Positions 25,201-37,200 of a stretch of DNA of 64,000 bases are shown one piece after another. Position numbers and translations under genes: made by a program. Below the pieces are notes generated by a model. It made no database searches, was not told where the DNA came from, and was given only the letters and a program-made list of their open reading frames with translations. The stretch comes from Bugulina stolonifera (taxonomy: Eukaryota > Bryozoa > Gymnolaemata > Cheilostomatida > Bugulidae). The first letter of the stretch is position 1. Every line of letters starts with the position of its first letter. Where the stretch lies: positions 21,888,298 through 21,952,297 of the forward strand of contig OW285189.1 of assembly GCA_935421135.1 (NCBI GenBank). Reading direction: 5' to 3'.

Positions 25201-28200
25201 CTGATCCAGAGGACGCGAAATGTCGCGTAGCCGAACCTCAAGACATAATCCCAACGACGGAGATACAGTCTATACTGCCAGCAGTTCAAGTACACAAAGC
25301 AAAACGCTCTTGTACGGAATCTAGCATTGCCGAACAGTTTCAGCCGAAAATACAGATTGCCGAACTCTCGAAGTCCCCTAAAGCGGATAAGAAGCAATCG
25401 AAGGCAACTATTGCCGTGTTCCCGCGCTTATTTGACGAGTCGAACAAAGAAAATGTGCCTGAGGCATTGCCTACAATTGAGCCAATTGCTCATCCCTCGG
25501 CTAGTATAAATACGACAGCTCACAGACGAGTAGTCCTTTCTCGTTCAGCACTTCACTGAAGCACATGTATCCCTACATGTGGCAACTTCTGCACTCCTCG
25601 TGTCACTGGTGAAGTTAACAGCACTCGTATCCTTTCTCATTCTCGTGCAGACGAGACGGCTACTCCTTCTAGTATGGATCACTCCAACCAGCCTGTCTTC
25701 ACAGCTGAAGATGCATCTCCTCTACGGAAGACGCTCACGCCAGACGGCACGCCTCCACCCACTCCATCTCCTGTTACCTCTACCCTGAAGTTAGCTACCA
25801 TTAAGCTGCACAAACTCACTGACAAGCTGCCCATAGAGTCGTCCCAGCATTCCGGAGCCACTAAGCCATGGATTAGTACCTTCACTCAACAAGCCCGAGA
25901 CGACTTGGCTAGAAGGAGTCAACCTAACCTCAAATGTGCAAAGTGTGGCTTCTCCGGCACCCTCAAGAGACTGAACATTCACATTTGGCAGCACTTTGCC
26001 CGCTTCTACTGTCGCTGTGGACGCAGCTCAGTTAGCCGTGATGCTCTAGGCCATCACTTCAGTCGGAGATCCAGTATCTGTGGGAAACGTCTCTTCCTCA
26101 CGGACGGGCCCAGCTATGGGGCCCTCATGGAATGGTGGGGCGTAAAGGATCCCCCACCATTTCTACCATGTCGTCCTACTATGGACGGACAGTCGGGGAC
26201 AAATAAACCAGTCTATTTGCCTAGCTCCTCCTCCACAAGGAAGCGACCTCCCAAGAGACGGCACAGCCCATCTCCAGAACAGACCCCCGACTCCGCACCT
26301 TCTGATGCTACCTCCTCCTCTTCCTCGTCGCCTACCACTCCTGCTGGACCTTCTCCCTGGCGACCTCCTGCTAGTACCTCCGCAGTAAGTGTCGGCCCCC
26401 CTGGCCGACGCGGACGTCTACCCTCTTGGAAGACAAGGCCTGCTCCAAGGAAGAGTATGCCTGCTCCTCAGTCAGGCCCTCTCTACGAAGGCTCTCCACC
26501 CAAGGTCTCATGTGCAGCTTCTTGTACAGCTTCTCCGACTCTACTGATCGAGCCACTGCAGTCCAGGCCCACACTAGAGGTCTCACCGCACCGCTCTCCT
26601 TATACACCTGCCAGGGACCTACTCCGAGCCACTCCAGACTCTCCTGCCGTCCAGTCCCCACCTCCTGCATCTCCTGTACTAACTCAGCCGAATGCCACAC
26701 GTCCTGCATCTCCGGATCCGTCGTTCATGCAACAACTTGCTGAACTCAAGCCACGGATTCACTACCTTGCCAGCCGTCAACAGGTGGGAGACACTCTACG
26801 CCAACATCTGGAACCTCTCTATGCTCGAGAAATAGCTCTTCGTGAACTAGCCAACCAGCATCTAAACCACCCCCGACAACTCCAGCTTGTACAAGCAGAC
26901 TTGGATATAGTATCCAGAGAATCTACACTGTACCGTACCCTTCTTAACTTGACACTAGAGACACCCATGACCTAGTGTGAGGGGGCTATGTGATGGTACG
27001 CCCAGTCGTATCTTACATCTGACACTCATTATTGCGTGCATACATGTATATATCTGCTTGTACTTTACTCTTATATTGTTATATATGATTGTATGATTAT
27101 TTCTAAGTCTTTTAATGCCTTTTATACCCATGTACAGAGGCCCGACCTCTCAGAATCCATTGATATTCATTTTGTACATGAATTGGACCATTATAAGCAA
27201 CTTTTGTAGAACCCGACCTATTTTGGGTCGGCCGTCGGGCTTCCGGCGGCCATCTTGTTGCGCAACTTCCGGACGACCACACGTCGTCTTTTCCCGACGT
27301 CACGTCGGCCGGAAGTCCTTATACTATATAAAGGGCACTGTTTTACTGTTCATTGTCTCAGTCTACACTTGGCTTTCAATAAAGACACATCTATACTTGA
27401 TACAGGGACTTTCTCTTCCTTTTACTAGGTCATTCGCTTTGCGAACCGCCTACTAGGTTGAACTACTCTCTTTCACTGTATAGTCTGAAGGTCGGACTTG
27501 AGATCAGATGGGTCGTCTTTGGTAGTATTTGGGCTACTGAGACCGCTCGATCTTTCATGTAATGCGAAGTCCTATTACCACTCATAGGCACTTCATTTCT
27601 GGGTCGATAGTCGTCCAAGGACGACCGCACCAAATCACAGAAACCATTACAATATATTATGGTATATAACTAACCAGCACTTAGTGACCAAGTATAGTCC
27701 ATCATATCTGTAGCCAGTCTCAGGAGCAAAGACTGTAGGTAACTTATACCCCCTGATTACCCTCACTGGGTTACCTGTTTTCACACTTTGACTCAGCGCT
27801 AGGTTACCTGGAACAGATAATAGTTGATCAAAAGGTGACTATAATACTGAACCAACAGTCTCTAAGGTTATCAACCAGCACAATGTAATTATATTTCATT
27901 TTGGCTCCATATTTTAAATCTACAGTAACAGTCAATATAATATAACAGTCAATATAATATTCACTGTTACGTCATCAGCCAGCCAGACAGGAAGTGACAA
28001 TATATAGTAGAAAACAACAGTCTAAGAAGCACATTATTTAACTAAAATATAATGTTGAAAGTTCACACATAACATGATGTCATTGAGAGTAGAACAAAGT
28101 GAGAAGTTGAAACATTTACTAGTACTTGGGCCTATGCTTTAACGTCAGTGAAATATCACAGGTATAGGAACACTGTACAATCAAACAGATATACACGTAG

Positions 28201-31200
28201 GTATACTCTTACCTCTTGTCAGAGTTTGGTCTTTAGACTGTGGAGCAGTCCTTAAATTCTTAGGGTTCGCTTTAGTTCCCTTCAAATCTCTACCTCCTAG
28301 ATAAAAAGACGTATAAGATAATGTAGTGCAGTGTAGTGTAGTGTAGTGTAGTGCAGTGCAGTGTAGTGTAGTGTAGTGTAGTGTAGTGTAGTGTAGTGTA
28401 GTGTAGTGTAGTGTAGTGTAGTGCAGTGCAGTGTAGTGTAGTGTAGTATAGGATAAAACAGACATTCTAACACTCCATCTCAATCTCATTCAAATCACAC
28501 GGAAAACCCACATGTTGGATCACCTGATGGTTTGCGTTCAGAAGAGTTTGGCAGTGGTGACAAGTCCGAACTTTGCTCAATTATACATTGTACATGTATA
28601 TTATTTTGTCAATTGACTGACAATAATAATGCAATAGCTAGTATTCCCTGCATACTATTAATCTATCACAGCTATGGCTAATTTCTACGAACATATTGTA
28701 TTATAACAGCTGAAATTAGACTTGGGCCATTCCATGGGGACTGATCAAATTTGCGTGCTGGCCCGACTCAGATTCTTTTGAAAATTTGCAGGTAGAAAGA
28801 GCATCCTTGACTTAGTGGGAAACCACCAATTTTTTTTCTATTTGACCCCTGTGGTTCCGGCAGCAGCTCGTTGAAAAGTGGAAAAATGTGGTGGAGACGA
28901 CTCCAAATGGAGTTTTTTGAAATTCTTGAACATTCAAATTATCACTGTGGCCGCTGTATGATACTTAGAGCTGTAATTTTTGTTACATAGATACTTTCAT
29001 ATACGTGCTTCAGTTGCATTACTCATTCAAGCCTGTATAGTCAACATATTGAGGGTCAGAGGTCACTGAAAACACCTCTCGGAGCTAGTTTGACCCAAAT
29101 TCACCGAAAATCGACCAAATAAATACTGCTGGATTTGATGAAAAGAAGGTTGATATACAATAACTAAGGATTAGAGGTGCTCAACACAAGGGTAAAGGAA
29201 TTTTTGAGAATAAAAAACACTTTCCAAAATAAACTATATGGCGACAGCGGCTCAAATTCAACATGGCCGCCGTCCGAGTTGGCGTTTTGGGGCGTTATTC
29301 AAGGCTAAATCTACTAAACTTAGTAGTGAAAATTAATGGTAAAAATGTTGCTATATATACAATTCACACCTGTAGATTCCATTTCTGCAATAAAAACTTT
29401 GTCTTTTTGTGTCTAAAAGGCTGAATTCTCAGATTCAAATTTTACATACATTCGCTATAATATAGTGGCTACATCGCCATGCAGTTAATTGGCTATGGCC
29501 ATAGAGGTCAGTTAAGACTTAATTTGAGGTACAATTTGGGACTTGGCCTGGTTATACAACCTACTTTGTGAAGAAAAATGGGTGAAATCCTTTTTAATAG
29601 CGCAAACATGCAGTTTTGGTAACTTTACCATGACTCGTCCTTTTACACGTTTGTTAAATGAGGTAAGATAGCTATGCTAAGCAGTGTTTCAAGGTGTGAC
29701 TTATACCAAGTCTTGTTTAGTGAAAAAGAAGGTGAAGAAAATGATGCTCCATGGAACTAAGGCTTGTTTAATCAGTGGGTGAGGCTGGAGGGTTAAAAGC
29801 TATTTAAACAAGCTCAAGACAAATTTTGGGGTCACCATTAGTTATCAAATTCTAATCAAATATATACATGTACATGCATAACTATAGCCACAGCCCACGA
29901 ACAATAACTTTTGACAATTTCTATATATATTTACATGTAGCTGACAATTAAACCAGTGTTTGCTAATTAGCTCCAAAAATATCTTTTTGGTCCTATATAA
30001 ATGACCACAATTAAGGTAAGTGGTTCGACATGCATTAACTTTTAATCAACAGAGTAATCAAAAATATGAATATGGTTTTGTGAGACGCAGTTTTAGTTGT
30101 ACCTAGTTGAAATTATATTACAGGTGTTCGCTTGTTTTCAAGGGTAATAATGTTTAATGTACTTGCTAGCATCACCTCGCCAAATTTACCGTCCTTTATA
30201 CTGACAACTTGATTTTCAATCGAGATAGTTTTTACCCTTCGAAAGACAAAACCACTTATCTGAAAACAATTGCACCCAGTGAATAAAAGAAGAGCAGATC
30301 TCACTTTTCTAAGTGCAGACAACCATATTGACCTGGCCATAATAATTGTTATACTATGGACTGCTGAAATTCAATCTGTTCAAATAAACACTGTACAGCA
30401 CTTATACACCTGAAAAGGAACTATTCACATATTATGAACAAAAAATATTTTTGAAGCTATTAGTAAAGACTGGTTTAATTGTAAGCAAAAAATATATATA
30501 AATTTGTCAAAAACTATTGTTTGTGGGCTGTGGCTATAATTTTGCATGTATATTTTTGATTAGAATCTGATAACTATTGGTGACCCCAAAATTTATCCCA
30601 AGCTAAAAACATCACCTCAACCACTGATTAAAGAAGCCTTAGTTCTATAGAGCTCCATCTTCTTCCCCTTCCTTTTCATTAAACAATACTTGGTTAAGTC
30701 TGACACAGAAATACTGCTTAGCTTAGCTATTCTGCCTCATTTAACAAACGTGTGAAAGGAGGAGTAATGGCAAAGTTAACAAAACTGCATGTTTAGGCTA
30801 TTAAAACCCATTTTTCTTCACAAAGTAGGTTGCATAACCAGGCCAAGTTCTAAATTGCACCTCAAATCAAGTCTTGACTGACCTCTATGGCCATAGCCAA
30901 TTAACTGCATTGGCGATATAGTCACTATATTATAGCGAATGTATGTAAAATTTGAATCTGAGAATTCAGCCTTTTAGACCCAAAAAGACAAAGTTTTTAT
31001 TGCAGAAATGGAATCTACAGGTGTGAATTGTATATATAGCAACATTTTTACCATTAATTTTCACTACTAAGTTTAGTAGATTTAGCCTTGAATAACGCCC
31101 CAAAACGCCAACTCGGACGACGGCCATGTTGAATTTGAGCTGCTGTCGCCATACAGTTTATTTTGGAGAGTTTTTTTTGTTCTCAAAAATTCATTTACCC

Positions 31201-34200
31201 TTGTGTTGAGCACCTCTAATCCTTAGTTATTGTATATCAACCTTCTTTTCATCAAATCCAGCAGTGTTTATTTGGTAATTTTCGGTGAATTTGGGTCAAA
31301 CTAGCTCCGAGAGGTGTTTTCAGTGACCTCTGACCCTCAAAATGTTGACCATACAGGCTTGAATGAGTAATGAAACTGAAGCACGTATATGAAAGTATCT
31401 ATGTAACAAAAATTACAGCTCTAAGTATCATACAGTGGCCACAGTAATAATTTAAATGTTCAGGAATTTCAAAAAATTACATTTAGAGTTGTCCCCACCA
31501 CATTTTCCCACCTTTCAACGAGCTGCTGCCGGAACCACAGGGGTCAAATAGAAAAAAAGTTGGTGGTTTCCCACTAATTCAAGGGTGCTCTTTCTACCTG
31601 CAAATTTTCAAAAGAATCCGAGTCGGGCCAGCACGCAAATTTGATCAGTCCCCATGGAATGGCCCACTTACCTTCCCCTGTATATGTGAAACAGTCCCCA
31701 AGGTCAACATTATCTTCATAACCACCGGATAAGGCAATAGAATAAGCACCAGTCTCAGTGTTACCATGTATTCCAGCAACTGTTGGTCTACATGTAGATA
31801 AATATATGAATATTTCATGTCTTAAATCAACCTAGTGATTCATAGTGAGGTGAAGCAGGGAGTACTATAAGGATGTGATGGTAACCCCTCTATTGAATAG
31901 CCATTTACATGCAATCATTGTAACACAATGTTGCTTGGCAATACTATGAACTGTAAATCTATGAACAACATGTACAGTGTATTATTGTATATCATGCATG
32001 TACTTATAACTAACTATAGTTCAACCCTTCTGCACTATACAGTTTCATAGCTCATATACTCACACTCTGCACTTGCACCAACACAATGCCTGTCCTGCAG
32101 TAAAACCTGTACTACCACATAACCTGCACATTGGCTTCATATTATAATCTTACCTGTGTATGCCAGCTTGTGAGCACTCCATTCTGGTTTCCCACCAGGT
32201 ACCAGGCTCTGCACCTTCAATACCACCATATACATTCTCCCTGTGTACATACAGCTTTCTAGGAGCAATATTCTCTCTATCATCATCCTCTAAATCACTT
32301 AGCTCTGTTTGTACATCCTCTGCTGCCTATAAAGTGCCAGACACAACACATTTCTCAGTATTGAGGTATTAGATGTACTTATTGCATACGAAAAAGTAAA
32401 GTCACTACGTCAAAGTATATCCAAATTTTGAAACGCCAAATAGTTAAAGGGGAAAATCACAAATTTTGAAGTGATTCTAAAGTGATAGTTCGAAATCTGG
32501 CGGTTCCAGACGTCATTTCCACAAATACCAAAATCCGCGTTTTTATCCAAAAAATCGGTTTATCTGATTGGTCATGGGCGCATCCTTGTTGGTAGTCTAA
32601 GATCTGCAGACTTACACCGATATGCGAGGTGATTAATATATGCCCCGTTAAATCCACTATATTGCTATAGCCGTGCTGTTTCCGGTAAGTTTGCGCATTC
32701 ACAGTTTACTGGTTTGCGACAGCCACTTGTGTTTTTTTAGTAATTTCCAAAGTTTTCTGCTACTTACACTTGCTTGTTTTTTATACTGACTAATATAGCT
32801 CACGGCATATTCTACAATGCATATTTATCCGTCGGTAAGAAATCAAATCAAGTTATATTATAATAAGTATTTGTTCATTCTTTTCTAATCCTACTAGATT
32901 ATTTCCCACCGACTCTGACTGACAGTCACTGCAGTTTCACTGAACTATAAAAAACGCTAGTTTCAATTTGTTTAAAATAATTATTTATCATCAATTATGT
33001 TTGTTTTTATTTACTTATGCACGTAATTAATTAATAACTGTTCTACCATGGGTTTCATTGGTAGTTCAGCGGAGCTAGCAGTGACTCTCAGTCAGATTCG
33101 GAGCTAGTAGTGACTCTCAGTCAGATTCGGAGCTTGCAGTGACTCTCAGTCAGATACGGAGCTAGCAGTGACTCTCAGTCAGATTCAGCTAGCAGTGACT
33201 CTCAGTAAGTTTCCGTGGGAAATATAACATGAACTCAAGCTGCAATAAAATCACTTTTATTTCTTTGGCATCAGATTGCTGTTGACTAGACACAAGACAA
33301 ATGAATCACCAGTTACTGCTTACTTGCCGCTGTAAATTAATGATTAAAAGTCAAACAATCAATTGAAGGCAATGCAAATCAATATAATAATATATCATTC
33401 AATTTATTTAGTGTGTTGCTTTTACCAAAACAGGCTAAATATAAATGATGAAAGCTGTTAGTTGGAAACGGTAAAGCAACATTTCTAAAAAAAGACAGTT
33501 CCAGCAGGACGTTTCTCAACTGTGTAGATTGCATTTATTAGAATACAATTCACCGATAATTAAGTTTAATTAAATGAAAAATTAATATTAAAAAGGAAAA
33601 TTAATGGGTGGGGTTAGGGGTTCAAACTGTCACGGAGAGGTTTAGTTTGGAACTATCTTTTTCCCATTGTATTGGATTGCAGTACATCACTTCACCTCCA
33701 TACTTTCCTGGTGCTCTATATTTCTTTCTTTACTGCCTATTTTAATTTTATTTTAATCTTGCTAATTTTCATTTCATGGCGTGTGTTCAGATAAATAAAA
33801 TTAAAATAAGCAGTAAGTAAGCCCAATGACTGAAAGAAAAAAACAGAGATGCCAGACTCAGTTAATTCAAGCAACATTTTATGGCCTATTAAAAGACTCG
33901 TTTCCAAAATAAAACTTGCAAACATCTCTGGAAAAAAACTAGTATCCTATGTATGTTTGTGCAATATTATGAATCTGTTCCACAATGCTGACCATTAAGA
34001 AATTTACTTTAGCCTCAGTGACTGTGACAAACCCTATTGATACTCTTAACTATTCTCTATAATGGCATAGGCCTATGTGACTAAGAATATTGGGCCTACA
34101 CTGTGGTGACTTGGTGACTACTATATCTAACTACTACTATTACTATTGATAATTCAACTTCTGTTGATTCTATTGATACTGTAGCTACTACTGGACCCTC

Positions 34201-37200
34201 TGGTACTACTGCGACAACTTACCACTTTTCTACGACTAACTATTATTGTAACCAACTACCACTATTACTACTGCTGATATTAACTACTTGCATGATTACT
34301 ACTAATGCAACCATAACTAACTACTGAAATCACCATATTACTGCTACTACACTGCTATCACTTTAACTTACTGCTAACTACTACTATAAGTAACTACTCC
34401 TACTGCTAATACGAACTACAGCTAACACCACAAATGGTTCTTTTATTTTGCTAGTAAACTGCTGCTGCGACGACTAATACTGACGATAGTGGGCATACTA
34501 TCAATGTTGAGCTGATACTAACACATACAGCTTGTTGACTTGTGTTGTAGGATGTTGCAGTGCCTGCTGCAGTTGGGCCACCAGATGCTGATATGCTCTC
34601 TTACTTTATTCTATGAGTTTGTAGTACTGAAGCACTAATGGGTTTTACCATGCACTAGCCGATGCTTTCAAGAAAATGCAGTTTCATATCCATATAGCTC
34701 TTCAGGTAGGTAGTTGTATGAATAACTACTCGGAATCCTGTATCTTAAACATTGTTGCTTTATCGGCAAAGAAGATTTAGAATCTGATACTCCTTCAGAG
34801 TCTCTAATAATTTTGAATTTGGTTATTATAGTAATTAAACTTACATGAATTATTCATTGTTACACATAAAGACTGTGTGTGTAGGCAGATCTATGTGCAA
34901 ATGAAAGTAATTCACGAGACAGTCATTTCTTGGTTGCAGATAGATTCTGGTAAGATGTTCCAGACAAAATGTTATAGCCTTGGAATATCGCAAGAGACAC
35001 CGATGGAGGGTAAACTATCCAGTTCAACAGGAACAACTTTAGGAAGAAACCTCATTCATCATTGCAGTTGGTCTGGTATCCTTGCCGGCAGTCTCCTTGA
35101 GGTTAAATATTTGTCCATTGCTTTTGCATGTAGGTGCAGTAGTGGTGAAAGCTAGATAGACCTCCTTACTCCTTAGTTGGGGTTTTGGAGAAGGGGAATA
35201 AATCTAGAAAAAGCGATTTCTGTTTAAGTTTTACTGAAAAACAGAGGTTATCTCAAATTTCTCGACTTCTGCATCTAAACAATTATTGACCTCCATGGCC
35301 TGAATCTTGCAACCATTTGCTATCAGCCATTATGTTAGCTGTCAACATAATATGGTCAACAAGGTCAGTCTATAACTGTAGGGCTTGCCAGTGACCTCTA
35401 CCTCACCAACTATGCAAGTGTTCAACTGTTGAAACCCAGGCAGTGAAGTTGAAGTTTGATCATAACACAGTCCACTCTGCACTCTGCTGGAACTTCCTCC
35501 ACTTGTACACCTCTGCTCTGACTGCTCAATACTCTCTAGCACAATCTGTTGGCTATGTTATAAAACCATAGTAGCACATAAGTGCTACATGATGGTAATC
35601 ATTAGTGCTTTGCCATAGATTCAGCAGTTAAAGCTATCATAGAATCCACAGGAGCCTAGCCACCTGCAGTATAATATTTTAATGTGTACTTTTAATAATA
35701 CTATTACCAATGTTTTTCATGGGTAGCAGAGTGTCAGAAATTATTTCCAATGATATTGTGTAAACCTTTTATACATGCATGTATATGTAGATATAATAAA
35801 GAATTCGTGATTACATATAATGTTTATACAAATACAGTGTGTTGTGCAATATGGTACCTTCAGCATGTACATGCATGTTTATTTGTCACACATAAGTTTT
35901 ATAATGGTAAAATGTATATTATATTACTGATACATGTACAGGTATAAATGCATTTGCATTGTTGGCAGATGCTAAGGTCTATGTGATTGCACTGCACTGA
36001 CAACTGCAGTCAAGAAATTGAAATGAAAGTAAGGAAAACAAATACATGTATAATTAGCATAGCATTATGTTATACGGATAATAGTATAAAGTTATCTCCC
36101 CAGGAATGGTCGATCGCCGGAAACCATAGTCTCACAAAATAGAATGGCGAAATCTCAAAAAGGAGAAAACTCCTAATTTTTCAATCGTTTAGAAGGAGTT
36201 TTAATTTCACTAATTGAGGCATAAGGAGGGTCATAAAATACAAATCCTTTGTTATTAATAAAAGAACATATGTTGATTTAGTATACTGTACAATAATTGT
36301 TCGAATATCTTGTTTAGAACAGTACAAAAACTAACTTCAAAGTAGGGCACAATTTGTGAATTTCTCCTTTAAAATTGAAAAGCTGCTATACACCAGCTCT
36401 AAATTTGCTCAATTTTCCCAGACAAATTCAATCGTCTAGTGGCATACTATTGCTTACTTTGAAAACTACCTAAAGTAAATAAAATATATGTTCAGGTTGG
36501 GCAAATATAAGATCAAAAAATTAAACTAATATGTGTCTCGGGCATTGAGTTTGTATCGGCCTACAACATACAAACACTTGAGTGCATCAACCCAGCACAT
36601 ACCATCACTATATTGATGCAACTTGGGCGTTTATCATAGCATCCCTAACCTAATGGTCAACTTCAATCTACAAACATTACTCAAGAGTAGATATTATCTT
36701 CCTGCTTACAATTCCTCGAATACGAGCAGATTTTCTTCTCTTTCCAGCAGGTTCTTCTTTGAATGAAAAGGCATTGATATTGCTGAAAGACCTTTTAGGT
36801 TTCTTCTTAGGAGCCAACTTAGCAGGTTCATTGGTCTTTTTTCTGATGCACAACTTTAGATACTGGAATGATGTATATTAAAATTACTGACAAACAAGCC
36901 GAGTACAAAATTATAATCCATTGTTGATACCACCTTCTGATTCAACCAAATATGTTAGTAAATAACTAATTACATCACATGCAAACATATAAATCCTAGG
37001 TAAAAGTTTGTATTGCAGAGAGTTTTGCAGTGATAATTACAGTAAGCAAGTGTATAAGATTAATGATAATCCTCCCAAATCATCAGATGACACCCTCATC
37101 GCTAATACAAAAGTGAATTGGATAAAATCCCAATAATAGATCTGTAGGTTAATGAAAACCTTCAAAATTCTCAAAACAAACTGTGCTCATGAAGGAACCT

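Larger units (their letters stand above)
22636..27655 (+). mobile_element. LTR element 1: non-autonomous gag-ORF2 retrotransposon lacking reverse transcriptase
   Basis: LTRs at 22640-23302 and 26989-27651 (663 bp each) are flanked by ATAT at 22636-22639 and 27652-27655. A primer-binding site follows the left LTR and a purine tract precedes the right one. The interior encodes a 640-residue gag-like protein and a second ORF in the same frame after one UGA. I find no reverse transcriptase, RNase H, integrase or DTG/DSG protease motif. By eye the two LTRs differ at one site (A at 22897, G at 27246), indicating recent insertion. The element lies in the last intron of the SRA gene, opposite in orientation. 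It would need enzymes from an autonomous relative. Confidence 0.85.
32327..36709 (-). other. Long SRA-gene intron rich in repeats
   Basis: This intron holds the 29-bp minisatellite at 33071-33206, a MITE-like copy at 33474-33660, a degenerate ACT/CTA-rich tract near 34085-34465 and dispersed-repeat copy B at 35116-35295. No other coding exon was recognised. Confidence 0.5.

Noticed and set aside
22636..27655. Search for reverse transcriptase, RNase H and integrase in element 1
   Set aside because: No YXDD, no DDE-type and no zinc-binding integrase motif is seen in any frame, and the interior is fully occupied by the two ORFs.
28213..28489. 102-codon minus-strand frame with a long LHYTT repeat
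   Set aside because: Only 28213-28296 is coding (SRA exon 5); the rest is the pentanucleotide microsatellite in the intron.
30113..30340. 75-codon minus-strand frame in the loop of the large inverted repeat
   Set aside because: No splice context or family match; partly overlaps AT-rich loop sequence.
33071..33206. CRISPR-like array
   Set aside because: Units are directly adjacent without spacers and the DNA is eukaryotic; it is a minisatellite.
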